Origin: Mycobacterium europaeum
GTDB lineage: Bacteria > Actinomycetota > Actinomycetes > Mycobacteriales > Mycobacteriaceae
Assembly (NCBI RefSeq): GCF_002102155.1
Contig: NZ_LQOU01000051.1
Span: forward strand, 124,001-188,000
Length of the DNA stretch: 64,000 nt
Direction of reading: 5' to 3'
Shown piece after piece: positions 48,445 through 56,377 of this stretch (the stretch's first letter is position 1; each line of letters begins with the position of its first letter). The notes under the pieces were generated by a model that was given only the letters and a program-made list of their open reading frames with translations, searched no databases and had not been told where the DNA came from. The position numbers were made by a program, and so were the translations under genes.

Positions 48445-48765
48445 ATGTCCGGGATGCAGGAGAGGTCGTCGCCCGACGGTGGCGCCCGCGAAAAGATCGA
48501 CGAAGACGACCACGACCTGCTCACGTTCGGGGAGGCCGGCGAACGACTGCGGGCGGAGATCGCAGCGACCGCCGCTCGCGTGGCTGAACTGCAGCGCCTC
48601 GGCGACCGCGACGCGTTGGCCACGGCGACGGCGCGCCTGACCGCATTGCGCGTGGCGGCCACGCGCAATGCGGCCGACCCGATCAACGATGCCAACTTCG
48701 AGTCGTTCTTCGGTTATCCCGGCAGAGCCAAGCGCACCGTGCCGCGGCCGCCGGCCAGTAGCTGA
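48445..48765 (+). CDS. Conserved small coiled-coil-like protein of mycobacteria
   Basis: The 106-residue protein has an acidic, helical N-terminal segment (DDHDLLTFGEAGERLRAEIA) rich in Ala/Arg/Glu heptads, then a C-terminal PINDANFESFFGYPGRAKR. I recognise it as a conserved hypothetical found beside TetR and lipid-metabolism genes in mycobacteria, but its function is unknown. It has no catalytic motif. It is divergent from the amidohydrolase gene. The strong hairpin at 48770-48800 follows its stop directly. Confidence 0.7.
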   Translation: MSGMQERSSPDGGAREKIDEDDHDLLTFGEAGERLRAEIAATAARVAELQRLGDRDALATATARLTALRVAATRNAADPINDANFESFFGYPGRAKRTVPRPPASS

Positions 48766-48769
48766 ATGG

Positions 48770-48800
48770 CCCATCGTCGCCTCCCTTAGGCGATGATGGG
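48770..48800 (+). terminator. Strong stem-loop between the small gene and the tandem TetR gene
   Basis: CCCATCGTCGCCT (48770-48782) pairs with AGGCGATGATGGG (48788-48800) around a 5-nt loop; 12 of 13 pairs are Watson-Crick and one is G-U. It begins 5 nt after the stop at 48765. There is no T-tract, and the TetR start lies only 6 nt beyond, so it could also be an attenuator or operator of that gene. Confidence 0.55.
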
Positions 48801-48806
48801 ACTGCC

Positions 48807-50168
48807 ATGAAAAGTCCGGAGAGGGTGCGCCGCCCGGGGTACGCGCCGACCAACCCCGCGGTCGGCCGCCGGGGTATGCACACCCGCGAGCAGATCGTAG
48901 CCCGCGCGGGACAGCTGTTCGTCGAACACGGCTATCACGGCACCTCGATCGATGCGATCGCCAAAGCCGTCGGCGGGTCGCGCGCCACGATCTATCAGTA
49001 CTTCGAAAGCAAGGACGACATCTTCCGGGAACTGGTGCGCCAGTGCGAACCGGCGGTGCTCGAGCACGCCGCCCGGCTGGGGCGGCTGAGCCCCGACGCC
49101 GCCGGTATGCGCAGCCTGCACCGGTGGCTGACCGAGTGGGCGCAGCTGTACGACAAGTACGCGATGGTGTTCCTGGAGTTCCCCGGCATCGGCGCGATCG
49201 AAGGCCTGCCCCAGACCGAGGCGGGCGCGGTGTCGGGGCAATACGCCGACCTGATCACCGGCAAGCTGCGCGACGCGGGGATCAGCGGCATCGAGCCTGC
49301 CGATGCCGCTGCCGCGCTGCTGCGCATCGCGCACATGGTCAACCTGTACCGGTTTCGCGGGATGTTCGGCCTATCCTCGGCCGCGCGCACCACGGACTCG
49401 CTGACCGTCGCGATGCAGTTGCTGCTCTTCCCCGAGACACCCGCCGGCGACATTGCCGAAGTGAGCTCGGCGCCGACAGGCGTCGCTGTCGGGCGCGGTG
49501 AGCGGGCGGCACCGGCGGCTGCGGTGCCCGACGAGCCTGATCCGTTCAGTGTTTCGCCGATCCGTCAGGATGTGCTCTCGGCGAGTTCGGTGTTGTTCAA
49601 CGAGCGCGGCTACTACTCGGTGGCGATGGAGGACATCGCCGCGGCGGCCTCGGTCAGCCGCGCGACGTTGTATCGGCATTTCAGCACTAAGGTCAAGATC
49701 CTCGAGGAGCTCACCGGCTGGGCGGTTCTGGAAGGCGGGCACCTGTCGACGGAGCTCTACGAACTGGACCGGACCGGCATCGACGTCAACGGGCTGCATT
49801 CCTGGCTGGGCCACTACGTACGTTTCCATCGCAGCTACAGCGGCGTCATCCGCGCCTGGTACGACGGGACCTTGGCCCAGCAGCTCGCCGGTGACGCGGT
49901 GGTCCGCGGCATGGGCAGCTTCCATGTTGCGGTCACCGCGCTGCTGGACGGCGTACGGTTACCGCCCGGCGTTGACCGCCTGGTCGCTGCCGCCGTGTTC
50001 TTGTCGGTGCTGGGCCGGATGACGGAGCTGTCGATCTCGCAGCGGCGCAACGTCAGCGACTACGACACGGCCGGCCTGATGTTGCTGGTGCTGCAACGCG
50101 CGCTGTTGGGGACCTTGAACCCCGGGGCTGGCACCGCTCACCCGAGACCACGCCGGCGTAGCCATTGA
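48807..50168 (+). CDS. Tandem TetR-family regulator with two DNA-binding domains
   Basis: The 453-residue protein is about twice the usual TetR length. It has one helix-turn-helix near residues 27-76 (ARAGQLFVEHGYHGTSIDAI, GGSRATIYQYF), a ligand domain, a linker rich in Ala/Pro/Glu near 225-245, then a second helix-turn-helix near 250-300 (SSVLFNERGYYSVAMEDIAA, SVSRATLYRHF) and a second ligand domain. A single chain would act like a built-in dimer or bind two sites. An internal ATG (residue 24) is an alternative start. It ends in an overlap with the convergent TetR gene (50138-50168). Confidence 0.85.
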   Translation: MKSPERVRRPGYAPTNPAVGRRGMHTREQIVARAGQLFVEHGYHGTSIDAIAKAVGGSRATIYQYFESKDDIFRELVRQCEPAVLEHAARLGRLSPDAAGMRSLHRWLTEWAQLYDKYAMVFLEFPGIGAIEGLPQTEAGAVSGQYADLITGKLRDAGISGIEPADAAAALLRIAHMVNLYRFRGMFGLSSAARTTDSLTVAMQLLLFPETPAGDIAEVSSAPTGVAVGRGERAAPAAAVPDEPDPFSVSPIRQDVLSASSVLFNERGYYSVAMEDIAAAASVSRATLYRHFSTKVKILEELTGWAVLEGGHLSTELYELDRTGIDVNGLHSWLGHYVRFHRSYSGVIRAWYDGTLAQQLAGDAVVRGMGSFHVAVTALLDGVRLPPGVDRLVAAAVFLSVLGRMTELSISQRRNVSDYDTAGLMLLVLQRALLGTLNPGAGTAHPRPRRRSH

Positions 50169-50824
50169 CTGAGGTTCTCCAGCGCCTCGGTTGCCGCTGA
50201 TACCGTTTGTTCGACCTCGCGGGCATGGGAGAGGAATTCACCGCCTACCCCGCCCCTGGCCTCCAGCGCTGGAATGATGAACTGCCGGAAGCGTTTACGC
50301 ACAGGGGCTTCGGAGCGGTCGGCCTCCTCGGCGGCCAGGTAGGTCTGCTCGACGAGGAAATCGATCAGGTCATCAAGCCCGACATCGGTGCGGATCTCGC
50401 CGCGCCGCTGGCCCTCCTCGAGCACGGGGCCCATCACCCGCACTGCCGACTCGTGCACGCGCGGGTGGTGGACCGATGCCGAGTGGCGGGCGATCAGGGC
50501 GACGATGGCCGGATCGGTGGGCAGCTCGCGGGCGGTGTAGATCAACGCCGCCTCGACCTTGGCGAACGCCCCGTTCTTGGTGCGCACCAGGTGATCCACG
50601 GCCTGGATGTGACGCTCGGCGCGCAGCAGTGCCACTTGGATCAGCAGCTCGGAGACGCTGCCCAGCTGCCGGAAGGCGGTGGCCCTGGACACGCCGGCCC
50701 GCTGTGCGACGGCTTCCATGCGCAGCCCGTCGACGCCGTGCTCGTCGACTTCGACGTCGGCGGCCCGGACGAGCCGCACCCGAACCGAGCCGTCGTCGCT
50801 GCGCTCGGCCTGTGCTGCGGTCAT
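50138..50824 (-). CDS. TetR-family transcriptional regulator
   Basis: The 228-residue protein has VDGLRMEAVAQRAGVSRATAFRQLGSVSELL as its helix-turn-helix (central part RMEAVAQRAGVSRATAFRQL), a ligand domain rich in Ala and Glu, and a C-terminal helix. The start overlaps the CaiB stop (ATGA at 50821-50824), so it is the last gene of the P450-CaiB-TetR operon and most likely represses it through the palindrome at 53279-53298. It overlaps the end of the convergent tandem TetR gene by 31 bp. Confidence 0.86.
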   Translation of the reverse strand: MTAAQAERSDDGSVRVRLVRAADVEVDEHGVDGLRMEAVAQRAGVSRATAFRQLGSVSELLIQVALLRAERHIQAVDHLVRTKNGAFAKVEAALIYTARELPTDPAIVALIARHSASVHHPRVHESAVRVMGPVLEEGQRRGEIRTDVGLDDLIDFLVEQTYLAAEEADRSEAPVRKRFRQFIIPALEARGGVGGEFLSHAREVEQTVSAATEALENLSQWLRRRGLG

Positions 50825-52050
50825 GTGATCGCGCCGGCGACCTTCAACTCGATGAGCGCGTCATCGTCGAGGCCAAGTTCGCGGAGCACATCGTCAGTGT
50901 GCTCGGCAAACTGCGGCGCCCGGGTCAGCGACAGCGCCGCGTCGTCGAACCTCACCGGATTGGCGACCAGTTTCTGCGGCTGCCCGTCGGCGTCGACGAT
51001 GTCGACGATGCGTCCGTTGGCGATCAGCGCCTCGTCGTTGCCGACATCCCAGCCATCCTGCACCGCGGCCCAGGCGCCGGTCCCCTGCTTGAGCCGCCGC
51101 ACACACTCGTCGAAGGTTCGCGACCCGATCGCGTGGGCGACGATATCGCAGGCCGCCTCGGCGTTTTCGGCCAATGATTCCAGCGAGCTGAACCGCTGGT
51201 CGTTGGCGTATTCGCCGCAGCCCATTAGCTCGCAGAATTCGGGCCAGTACCGCGTCGGCTGCAGCATCGACAGCTGAATGAACCGCCCGTCACCGGTGCG
51301 GTAGTTGCCCGTTAACGGGTTTCCGGGAGCCTGGGTTCTGGTGTCGATCTTGGGGAGATGCCCACCGCTGAGCAAGGCCAGGTTCACGCTGAACTGAGTC
51401 GCCCAGGCACCCACCGCCAGCAGCGACACATCGAGCACCGATGGCTGCCCGGTGACCCGCCTGCCGTATAGCGCGGCCGCGACCCCGCCGGCGATGGCCA
51501 GTCCGCCGATGTTGTCGCCGTAGGCACCCGACGGCATGAAGGCGATCCTGTCGGCATCGGCGGGCGTCACGCCGTTGGCACTGCCGCCGCGCGCCCAGTA
51601 CGCCGTCGCGTCGTAGGCACCGGTATCGCGATCGGGCCCGTCCAAGCCGTATCCACTGCCCACGACATAGATGATGTCGGGATTGATCTTGCGGACGTCC
51701 TCGACGTCGATGCGCAGCTTGGCCCGGACACTGGGCAGATAGTTGGTCAGGAACACATCGCTTCGGCGGATCAGCTCCTCGAGGATGGGCCGCGCCTCGG
51801 CGGTGGTCAGTCCCAGGCCGACGCTGCGCTTACCGCGGTTGGGTGCCTCCATGATGGGTGCGAACGACGATCCGGGGGCGGTCACCGCGCGACCGAGGAC
51901 CTTGACCAGTCCGCGCTGAGCGTCGCCGGTGACGGGGTTTTCGACTTTGATGACGTCAGCACCCCAGTCGGCCAGGACGGCGCCCGCGGAGGGGACGAAA
52001 GTGAACTGAGCGACTTCCAGGACGCGGACGCCGTCGAGCGGGCGCTGCAT
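50821..52050 (-). CDS. CaiB/BaiF-type (class III) CoA transferase
   Basis: The 409-residue protein has the family start LDGVRVLEVAQFTFVPSAGA, LADWGADVIKVENP, NRGKRSVGLGL, FLTNYLPSVRAKL, the Asp-containing MPSGAYGDNIGG and ALYGRRVTG. Class III transferases move CoA between acyl-CoA and a free acid through an aspartyl-CoA anhydride, so no ATP is spent. The ATG at 52050 overlaps the P450 stop by one base (TGATG). The long open frame upstream to 52320 lies in the P450 gene and is not used. With the P450 it suggests hydroxylation and CoA activation of one substrate. Confidence 0.88.
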   Translation of the reverse strand: MQRPLDGVRVLEVAQFTFVPSAGAVLADWGADVIKVENPVTGDAQRGLVKVLGRAVTAPGSSFAPIMEAPNRGKRSVGLGLTTAEARPILEELIRRSDVFLTNYLPSVRAKLRIDVEDVRKINPDIIYVVGSGYGLDGPDRDTGAYDATAYWARGGSANGVTPADADRIAFMPSGAYGDNIGGLAIAGGVAAALYGRRVTGQPSVLDVSLLAVGAWATQFSVNLALLSGGHLPKIDTRTQAPGNPLTGNYRTGDGRFIQLSMLQPTRYWPEFCELMGCGEYANDQRFSSLESLAENAEAACDIVAHAIGSRTFDECVRRLKQGTGAWAAVQDGWDVGNDEALIANGRIVDIVDADGQPQKLVANPVRFDDAALSLTRAPQFAEHTDDVLRELGLDDDALIELKVAGAIT

Positions 52051-53246
52051 CAGCGCCCCCAGACCAGCGGCAGCGTTTCGATCCCCAACTGGGCGCCCGT
52101 TTCGGTCAAGTCGGCCCCAGCGGCGAGCCGGTAGTCGTGGATCCGTTTGTGCCACTCCTCCAGGGCGATCTTGAGTTCGCGGCGGGCCAGATGCGAGCCC
52201 AGGCAGCGGTGCGGTCCGGCGCCGAATCCGATGTGGTTGTTCGGCTTTCGGGTGATGTCGACAGTCGAGGGGTTCGGGAACGCAGCGTCGTCGCGGGTGG
52301 CGGCATTCAGCGGGATGCACACCATGTCACCGGCTTTCATCGGACATCCCTGTATCTCAACGTCTTTCATGACCTTGCGGGCCGGGATCACGATGGCGTA
52401 GGCACGCAGGAACTCTTCGACCGCGGTCGGGATCATGGCGGGATCCGCGACGATCCTGGCGCGGTCGTTGTCGTGGCCGGCCAGGTGCCAGAACGTCCAG
52501 CCTAGCGTCACCGATACGGTGTCGAGCCCGGCCATGAACATCAGCAGGCAGAACGACAGCAGGTCGGCGTCGGTGACCGGCTGGCCGTCGATCTGGTAGT
52601 CCAGGGCCTTGCTGACGATGTCGTCGCGCGGCTGCTCGCGGCGCTCGGCGATGAGAGTAAAAAATCGACCCATCACCGCCATCATCGCTTCGAGTTGCTT
52701 CTGCTGACGTTCTTCGTCGCTGCCACCGGCGTGCAGGATGTCGTGTTCCCACGCCATGAACTGGTCGAGCTCGTCGACGGGCAACCCCATCATTTCCAGG
52801 AAGATCGTGGTCGGGAACCGTTGGGCGAATTCGGCCATGAAGTCGCAGCTGCCGCGCTCGGCGATCCCGTCGATCAATTCGACGGCGCGCTGGCGGATCT
52901 TGCCGTCGAGGCGTTCGACTGCTCCCGGCGCGAACAACGGCGCGAGTTGGTGGCGCCATTGCTTGTGTTCATCGCCGTCGAGCATTTCCGGGATCCACTT
53001 GTACGGCGGATTCGGTTCGTAGGCAACGACGACGCTGTTGGAGAAGGTCTCCGGGTCCTGCATGACCTGCAGGATTCCCTGGTAGTTGACCATGGTCCAG
53101 AATCCGGGCCCGAACTCGTTGCGGAACCACGGAAATCGTGACCGCAACTCGTCATAGGTGTTCAGCCATGTCCCGGCCGGCTTGGTCTCGGTGTAATCGA
53201 AGTTCAGCGTCGGACACTGCTCGGCGGGTCGCTGGACCGTTGTCAC
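52050..53246 (-). CDS. Cytochrome P450 (bacterial class I)
   Basis: The 398-residue P450 has the I-helix oxygen-binding motif MAGLDTVSV, the ExxR motif EEFLRAY, and the haem loop FGAGPHRCLGSHLAR with C348 as the iron thiolate. Bacterial class I enzymes take electrons from ferredoxin; the [3Fe-4S]-type ferredoxin at 29068 is a candidate donor. The GTG at 53246 follows GAGAGGGG by 6 nt. It heads the P450-CaiB-TetR operon, 33 bp downstream of a perfect 20-bp palindrome. The substrate is probably a hydrophobic acid or terpenoid-like compound; this is inference. Confidence 0.93.
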   Translation of the reverse strand: MTTVQRPAEQCPTLNFDYTETKPAGTWLNTYDELRSRFPWFRNEFGPGFWTMVNYQGILQVMQDPETFSNSVVVAYEPNPPYKWIPEMLDGDEHKQWRHQLAPLFAPGAVERLDGKIRQRAVELIDGIAERGSCDFMAEFAQRFPTTIFLEMMGLPVDELDQFMAWEHDILHAGGSDEERQQKQLEAMMAVMGRFFTLIAERREQPRDDIVSKALDYQIDGQPVTDADLLSFCLLMFMAGLDTVSVTLGWTFWHLAGHDNDRARIVADPAMIPTAVEEFLRAYAIVIPARKVMKDVEIQGCPMKAGDMVCIPLNAATRDDAAFPNPSTVDITRKPNNHIGFGAGPHRCLGSHLARRELKIALEEWHKRIHDYRLAAGADLTETGAQLGIETLPLVWGR

Positions 53247-53278
53247 GACAATCCCCTCTCTGCGATAGTCATTGACAT

Positions 53279-53298
53279 TAGTCGCATTGATGCGACTA
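53279..53298. promoter_or_regulatory. Perfect 20-bp palindrome upstream of the P450 operon
   Basis: TAGTCGCAT-TG-ATGCGACTA has 9-bp arms and a 2-nt spacer, 33 bp before the P450 start. The neighbouring sequence TGCGATAGTCATTGAC repeats part of the half-site. It is the strongest palindrome of the window and a probable TetR operator. Confidence 0.65.
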
Positions 53299-53550
53299 TG
53301 AGCCGTTACAGTATCAGCAATGGTGCGCTGGTGTCGAGATCCAGATCACATCGGCCCCTAGGCTGTGGCGACCCCGACACCGCCACCGTGCCCACAACGA
53401 CCCACCGATACCCGGATGGCCTGCGAGCACCAGTCGTCAACCGCCCCAGTGGGGTTCATCCGATCGGTCGGCCGCGCGGCTGCGGGAACTGGCGACCAGA
53501 TCTCGTCCATACCCTCGGGGGCGCCGGCTGTGGCCTCGTGGTAGGTGGAG
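53299..53550. other. Intergenic region with nothing recognisable
   Basis: 252 bases (304 with the P450 promoter) of ordinary high-GC sequence between the P450 promoter and the end of the LLM gene. Overlapping open frames exist on both strands, but none has a ribosome site or a family resemblance. Confidence 0.35.
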
Positions 53551-54462
53551 TCAGTCGCCGAGGAGGCAGGACAGCGTCTGGATGTCGGCGCGGAAGTCGG
53601 TCAGGCTCCTGCTGGCCGGCTCGAGGGTGATCCATGTGACCCCGGCGGCGGCGTAGGCCGACAGTTTGGGCTGCACTGCCGAGCAGAACGCGTCGCATCC
53701 CTGCGCAAGCAGAGCGGCCTCAAACGGCATGAACGCCACATCGGCGGCCCCGCGGCCGCGTTCGGCGCGCCGTGCGTTCACCTCGGCGATCCAGTCGGCC
53801 AGCACATCGATCTGTTCGAGCGCGCGGGCGCGGGTGATCTCAGCGAACTCCCCTGAGGCAGCCATCGGAATCCAGCCGTCGGCGACCTCGACCACCCGCC
53901 GGCGCGCAGCCCCGCCGTTACCTCCGATCCAGACCGGGGGTCCGCCCGGTGTGCGGGGTAACGGGAGAGCGACATGATTGGCCACGCCGAACTCCCCTCC
54001 CAGGTGCTCTTGGCCGTCCCAGGTGCGTTTCCAGGCCTCGATCGCCTCGTCCATCAGCTGGCCACGACGGGGGAATTCCGCTCCGAGCGCGTCGAATTCG
54101 CTCTTGAGGTATCCCGCAGCCGTGCCGAGGGTGAATCGACCGCCGGAGAGCACGTCCAGGCTGGCCGCGGCCTTGGCGGCCAGGTACGGATTGCGGTAGC
54201 CAGCGACCATCACAAAGGTGATGACGCGCAGTGTTCGGGTGGCCGCCGCGGCGAAGCTCAGGGAGACGAACGGGTCGAAGGCGTGGTGGCCCCCGTGGGC
54301 GAGCCAGTCCTTGTCCGGGTATGGATGCTCGCTCATGGAAAACCCGTGGAATCCCGCGTCCTCGACCAGTTTGGCGATCTCACCGATACTTGCGCCTTCC
54401 GACCAGCGGTCCCAGCGCTTGACCGCCCGCATGGGGAACAGCAGGTTGAACTTCAACGTCAT
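53551..54462 (-). CDS. LLM-class F420-dependent oxidoreductase
   Basis: The 303-residue TIM-barrel protein has FNLLFPMRAVKRWDRWSEG, AGFHGFSMSEHPYPDKDW, RTLRVITFVMVAGYRNP, AASLDVLSGGRFTLGTAAGY, LPLPRTPGGPPVWIGGNGG and VAFMPFEAALLAQGCD. The GRFTLGTAAGY segment and the glycine-rich GGNGG belong to the phosphate-binding cofactor pocket of LLM proteins. ATG 54462 follows GTGAGGAA; the frame open to 54567 adds residues without resemblance. It would reduce or oxidise a hydrophobic substrate with F420. It is divergent from the split-barrel gene at 54604. Confidence 0.85.
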   Translation of the reverse strand: MTLKFNLLFPMRAVKRWDRWSEGASIGEIAKLVEDAGFHGFSMSEHPYPDKDWLAHGGHHAFDPFVSLSFAAAATRTLRVITFVMVAGYRNPYLAAKAAASLDVLSGGRFTLGTAAGYLKSEFDALGAEFPRRGQLMDEAIEAWKRTWDGQEHLGGEFGVANHVALPLPRTPGGPPVWIGGNGGAARRRVVEVADGWIPMAASGEFAEITRARALEQIDVLADWIAEVNARRAERGRGAADVAFMPFEAALLAQGCDAFCSAVQPKLSAYAAAGVTWITLEPASRSLTDFRADIQTLSCLLGD

Positions 54463-54603
54463 CGTTTCCTCACCGCCGCCATGGCCGCGCCGGGGTTGGG
54501 TATCGACATCGGCCGGCGCCCCGACGTTCCCGGCAGCGACCGGGACGCATTGGATATAGTCAACCATATAGCTATTTTGGACAACATCGGATTGGGAGTT
54601 CCC

Positions 54604-55113
54604 GTGATCGCGGACAACACCGCCCAGCCCAACCCCGGGACTGACTTGTCGCCCGCGGCTGCATCGCCGGTTATCACCGACTTCCTAAGCCGCCACCATC
54701 GCGCGTTTCTGTTCTGCCGGGACTCCGCAGGCGAACCCACGGGGTATGCGATGCGCACGGTCGCCTACCAGGGCGGTGATCTGCTCTTCGCCACGTACAC
54801 GAAAAGCACCAAAGTCAGAAACATCCGCGCCCGGCCCGGGGTCGCCTGCCTCGTGCAGTCGGGGCCCGAGCAGAACGCGTCGTGGGTGTCGGTTCGTGGG
54901 CATGCCGAGATCTTTCTACCGGCGCGCGACGAAGTCGACGCCCTGATATCCTCCGCTTCTTCTGATGCGCGAGTGCCCGACGCGGTGGTGGCGACGGTGA
55001 GGGACCGGCTGATCAGCGGGAAGCGCTGCATCATTCGGGTCGCTGTCGACGAGATTGTCGCGAGCAATCTGGCGGCGGCGCCTGGATCGAGCAGCGACCA
55101 TGCAACGCAATGA
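54604..55113 (+). CDS. Pyridoxamine-phosphate-oxidase-like split-barrel protein (flavin/F420-binding)
   Basis: The 169-residue protein has the split-barrel order SPVITDFLSRHHRAFLFCRD, MRTVAYQGGDLLFATYTKST, KVRNIRARPGVACLV and WVSVRGHAEIF. The KST-KxRNIxxxPxV pattern binds the phosphate of FMN or F420. A GTG start at 54604 follows GGGAG by 5 nt; the longer open frame upstream passes through the divergent LLM gene. Actinobacterial members reduce compounds with F420H2 or bind haem/biliverdin. It is followed by a second split-barrel-like gene overlapping by 14 nt. Confidence 0.78.
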   Translation: MIADNTAQPNPGTDLSPAAASPVITDFLSRHHRAFLFCRDSAGEPTGYAMRTVAYQGGDLLFATYTKSTKVRNIRARPGVACLVQSGPEQNASWVSVRGHAEIFLPARDEVDALISSASSDARVPDAVVATVRDRLISGKRCIIRVAVDEIVASNLAAAPGSSSDHATQ

Positions 55114-55471
55114 GATTCGACGTGGGCCGATGGCCATGTCGCCCCGCGAGCTCGACGCGTTCCTCGAGGGCCGGCCGACCGGGGCGATCTGCTTCGACGA
55201 AGACAGTGGGGCGTTGGTGGCGCTGCCGGCTGCGGTGGTCGGCGGGTCCGTCCGGCAGGGCGAACTGCACGTGTGCGTGGCCGGGACCGTTTGCATCAGC
55301 AGGGATTTGCCCGCTTGCCTGGTCGCAGACAGTTTTACGAGCTACACCGCGATCCGGGGCATCATCGCTCAGGGCGCTGTGTCGAGCGCGACAGCCGGCG
55401 TGCACTCCGACATACTGGTCTGGCTGCGGCTCAATCGAGTTCGCACCTTCTCCTTCGCCGACGCCGTCTGA
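55100..55471 (+). CDS. Small split-barrel-like protein, function unknown
   Basis: The 123-residue protein starts at an ATG inside the end of the previous gene (14-nt overlap) and reads MSPRELDAFLEGRPTGAICF, LPAAVVGGSVRQGELHVCVA, LPACLVADSFTSYTAIRGII and VWLRLNRVRTFSFADA. The L-x-FL-x-RPTGxI-F start and the ADSF-x-xYTAIRG segment resemble FMN-binding split-barrel proteins of the pyridoxamine oxidase type. It probably pairs with the 54604 product. A start at 55130 is also possible. Low certainty on function. Confidence 0.62.
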   Translation: MQRNEIRRGPMAMSPRELDAFLEGRPTGAICFDEDSGALVALPAAVVGGSVRQGELHVCVAGTVCISRDLPACLVADSFTSYTAIRGIIAQGAVSSATAGVHSDILVWLRLNRVRTFSFADAV

Positions 55472-55531
55472 ACATGCGATCACAGTTGCGGTCAGCCAGG
55501 CCCGGCTCGCACCGAAACGAACACCATCACC

Positions 55532-56317
55532 TCATCGCCGTCGCGGCGCCTTCTTGTTGACCCGGGAGTCGGTCTGGCCCTCGCCGGCGTTGCCGATGTG
55601 GGTGTAGTACAGACCGTGGCGCTGCGCGAGGGTGGGCGGCAGGTCCCGCGCCTCCCACATCGCCCGCACCGTGCCCTGGATGGTCTGGGGTCGCCGGGTG
55701 GCGATCTCGGCCGCCAATTCGGCAGCGCGGCTTCGTAATTGGTCGTCGGACACGACCTCGGTCACCAGACCGATCCGCAGCGCGGTCTGGGCGGCGATCC
55801 GCTCCTCACTGCCGAGCAGCGCCCACCGCATCACGTCGCCGTAGGGTAGGCCGAGTGCGAGCATGCCCATGGGCTCCAGCGCGGAGACGACACCGGCGTT
55901 GGCATGGGGATCGAAGAATTCGGTCGACTGCGCGCAGATGGCGAAGTCACACTCGTTGACGAAGTACATTGCGCCGCCGGCGACCATGCCGTGCAGGGCG
56001 CCGATCACGGGCTTCCACACCTTGTATGCCTTGGGCCCGAGCAGGGTGCCCGGGTCCTCTTGGTTGAAGATCGGCTTGTGATACCACCACGGGCCCTTGG
56101 ACACGTCGATGCCGGTGCAGAACGCGCGATCGCCGTTGGCGCGCAGCACAGCAACGCGGATGTCGTCGTCATCGCGCACGGTGGCCCACACCGCCGCCAT
56201 CTCGGTGGCCATCTGCTCGTTGAAGCTGTTGAGTTGACCGGGTCGGTTGAGGGTGACGGTGGCGACGTGGTCGGCCACGTCGAACTCGATGGTGTCCAGC
56301 GCGCCTAGATCTGTCAT
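55532..56317 (-). CDS. Enoyl-CoA hydratase/isomerase family (crotonase)
   Basis: The 261-residue crotonase has NRPGQLNSFNEQ, FCTGIDVSKGPWWY, LHGMVAGGAMYFVNECDFAI and FFDPHANAGVVSALEPMGML. The catalytic glutamates are replaced in the usual positions (DPHANAGVVSALEP), and the GIDVSKGPWWYHKP insert is unusual. This subgroup is common in actinobacteria near FadD genes and may hydrolyse or isomerise rather than hydrate. It lies 60 nt before another crotonase gene in the same direction. Confidence 0.85.
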   Translation of the reverse strand: MTDLGALDTIEFDVADHVATVTLNRPGQLNSFNEQMATEMAAVWATVRDDDDIRVAVLRANGDRAFCTGIDVSKGPWWYHKPIFNQEDPGTLLGPKAYKVWKPVIGALHGMVAGGAMYFVNECDFAICAQSTEFFDPHANAGVVSALEPMGMLALGLPYGDVMRWALLGSEERIAAQTALRIGLVTEVVSDDQLRSRAAELAAEIATRRPQTIQGTVRAMWEARDLPPTLAQRHGLYYTHIGNAGEGQTDSRVNKKAPRRR

Positions 56318-56377
56318 CGGTAGTCCTTGGTCATCGGGCCGACGCCGCCTGACGGCAGCTACGCCGGCGTATCAGGT

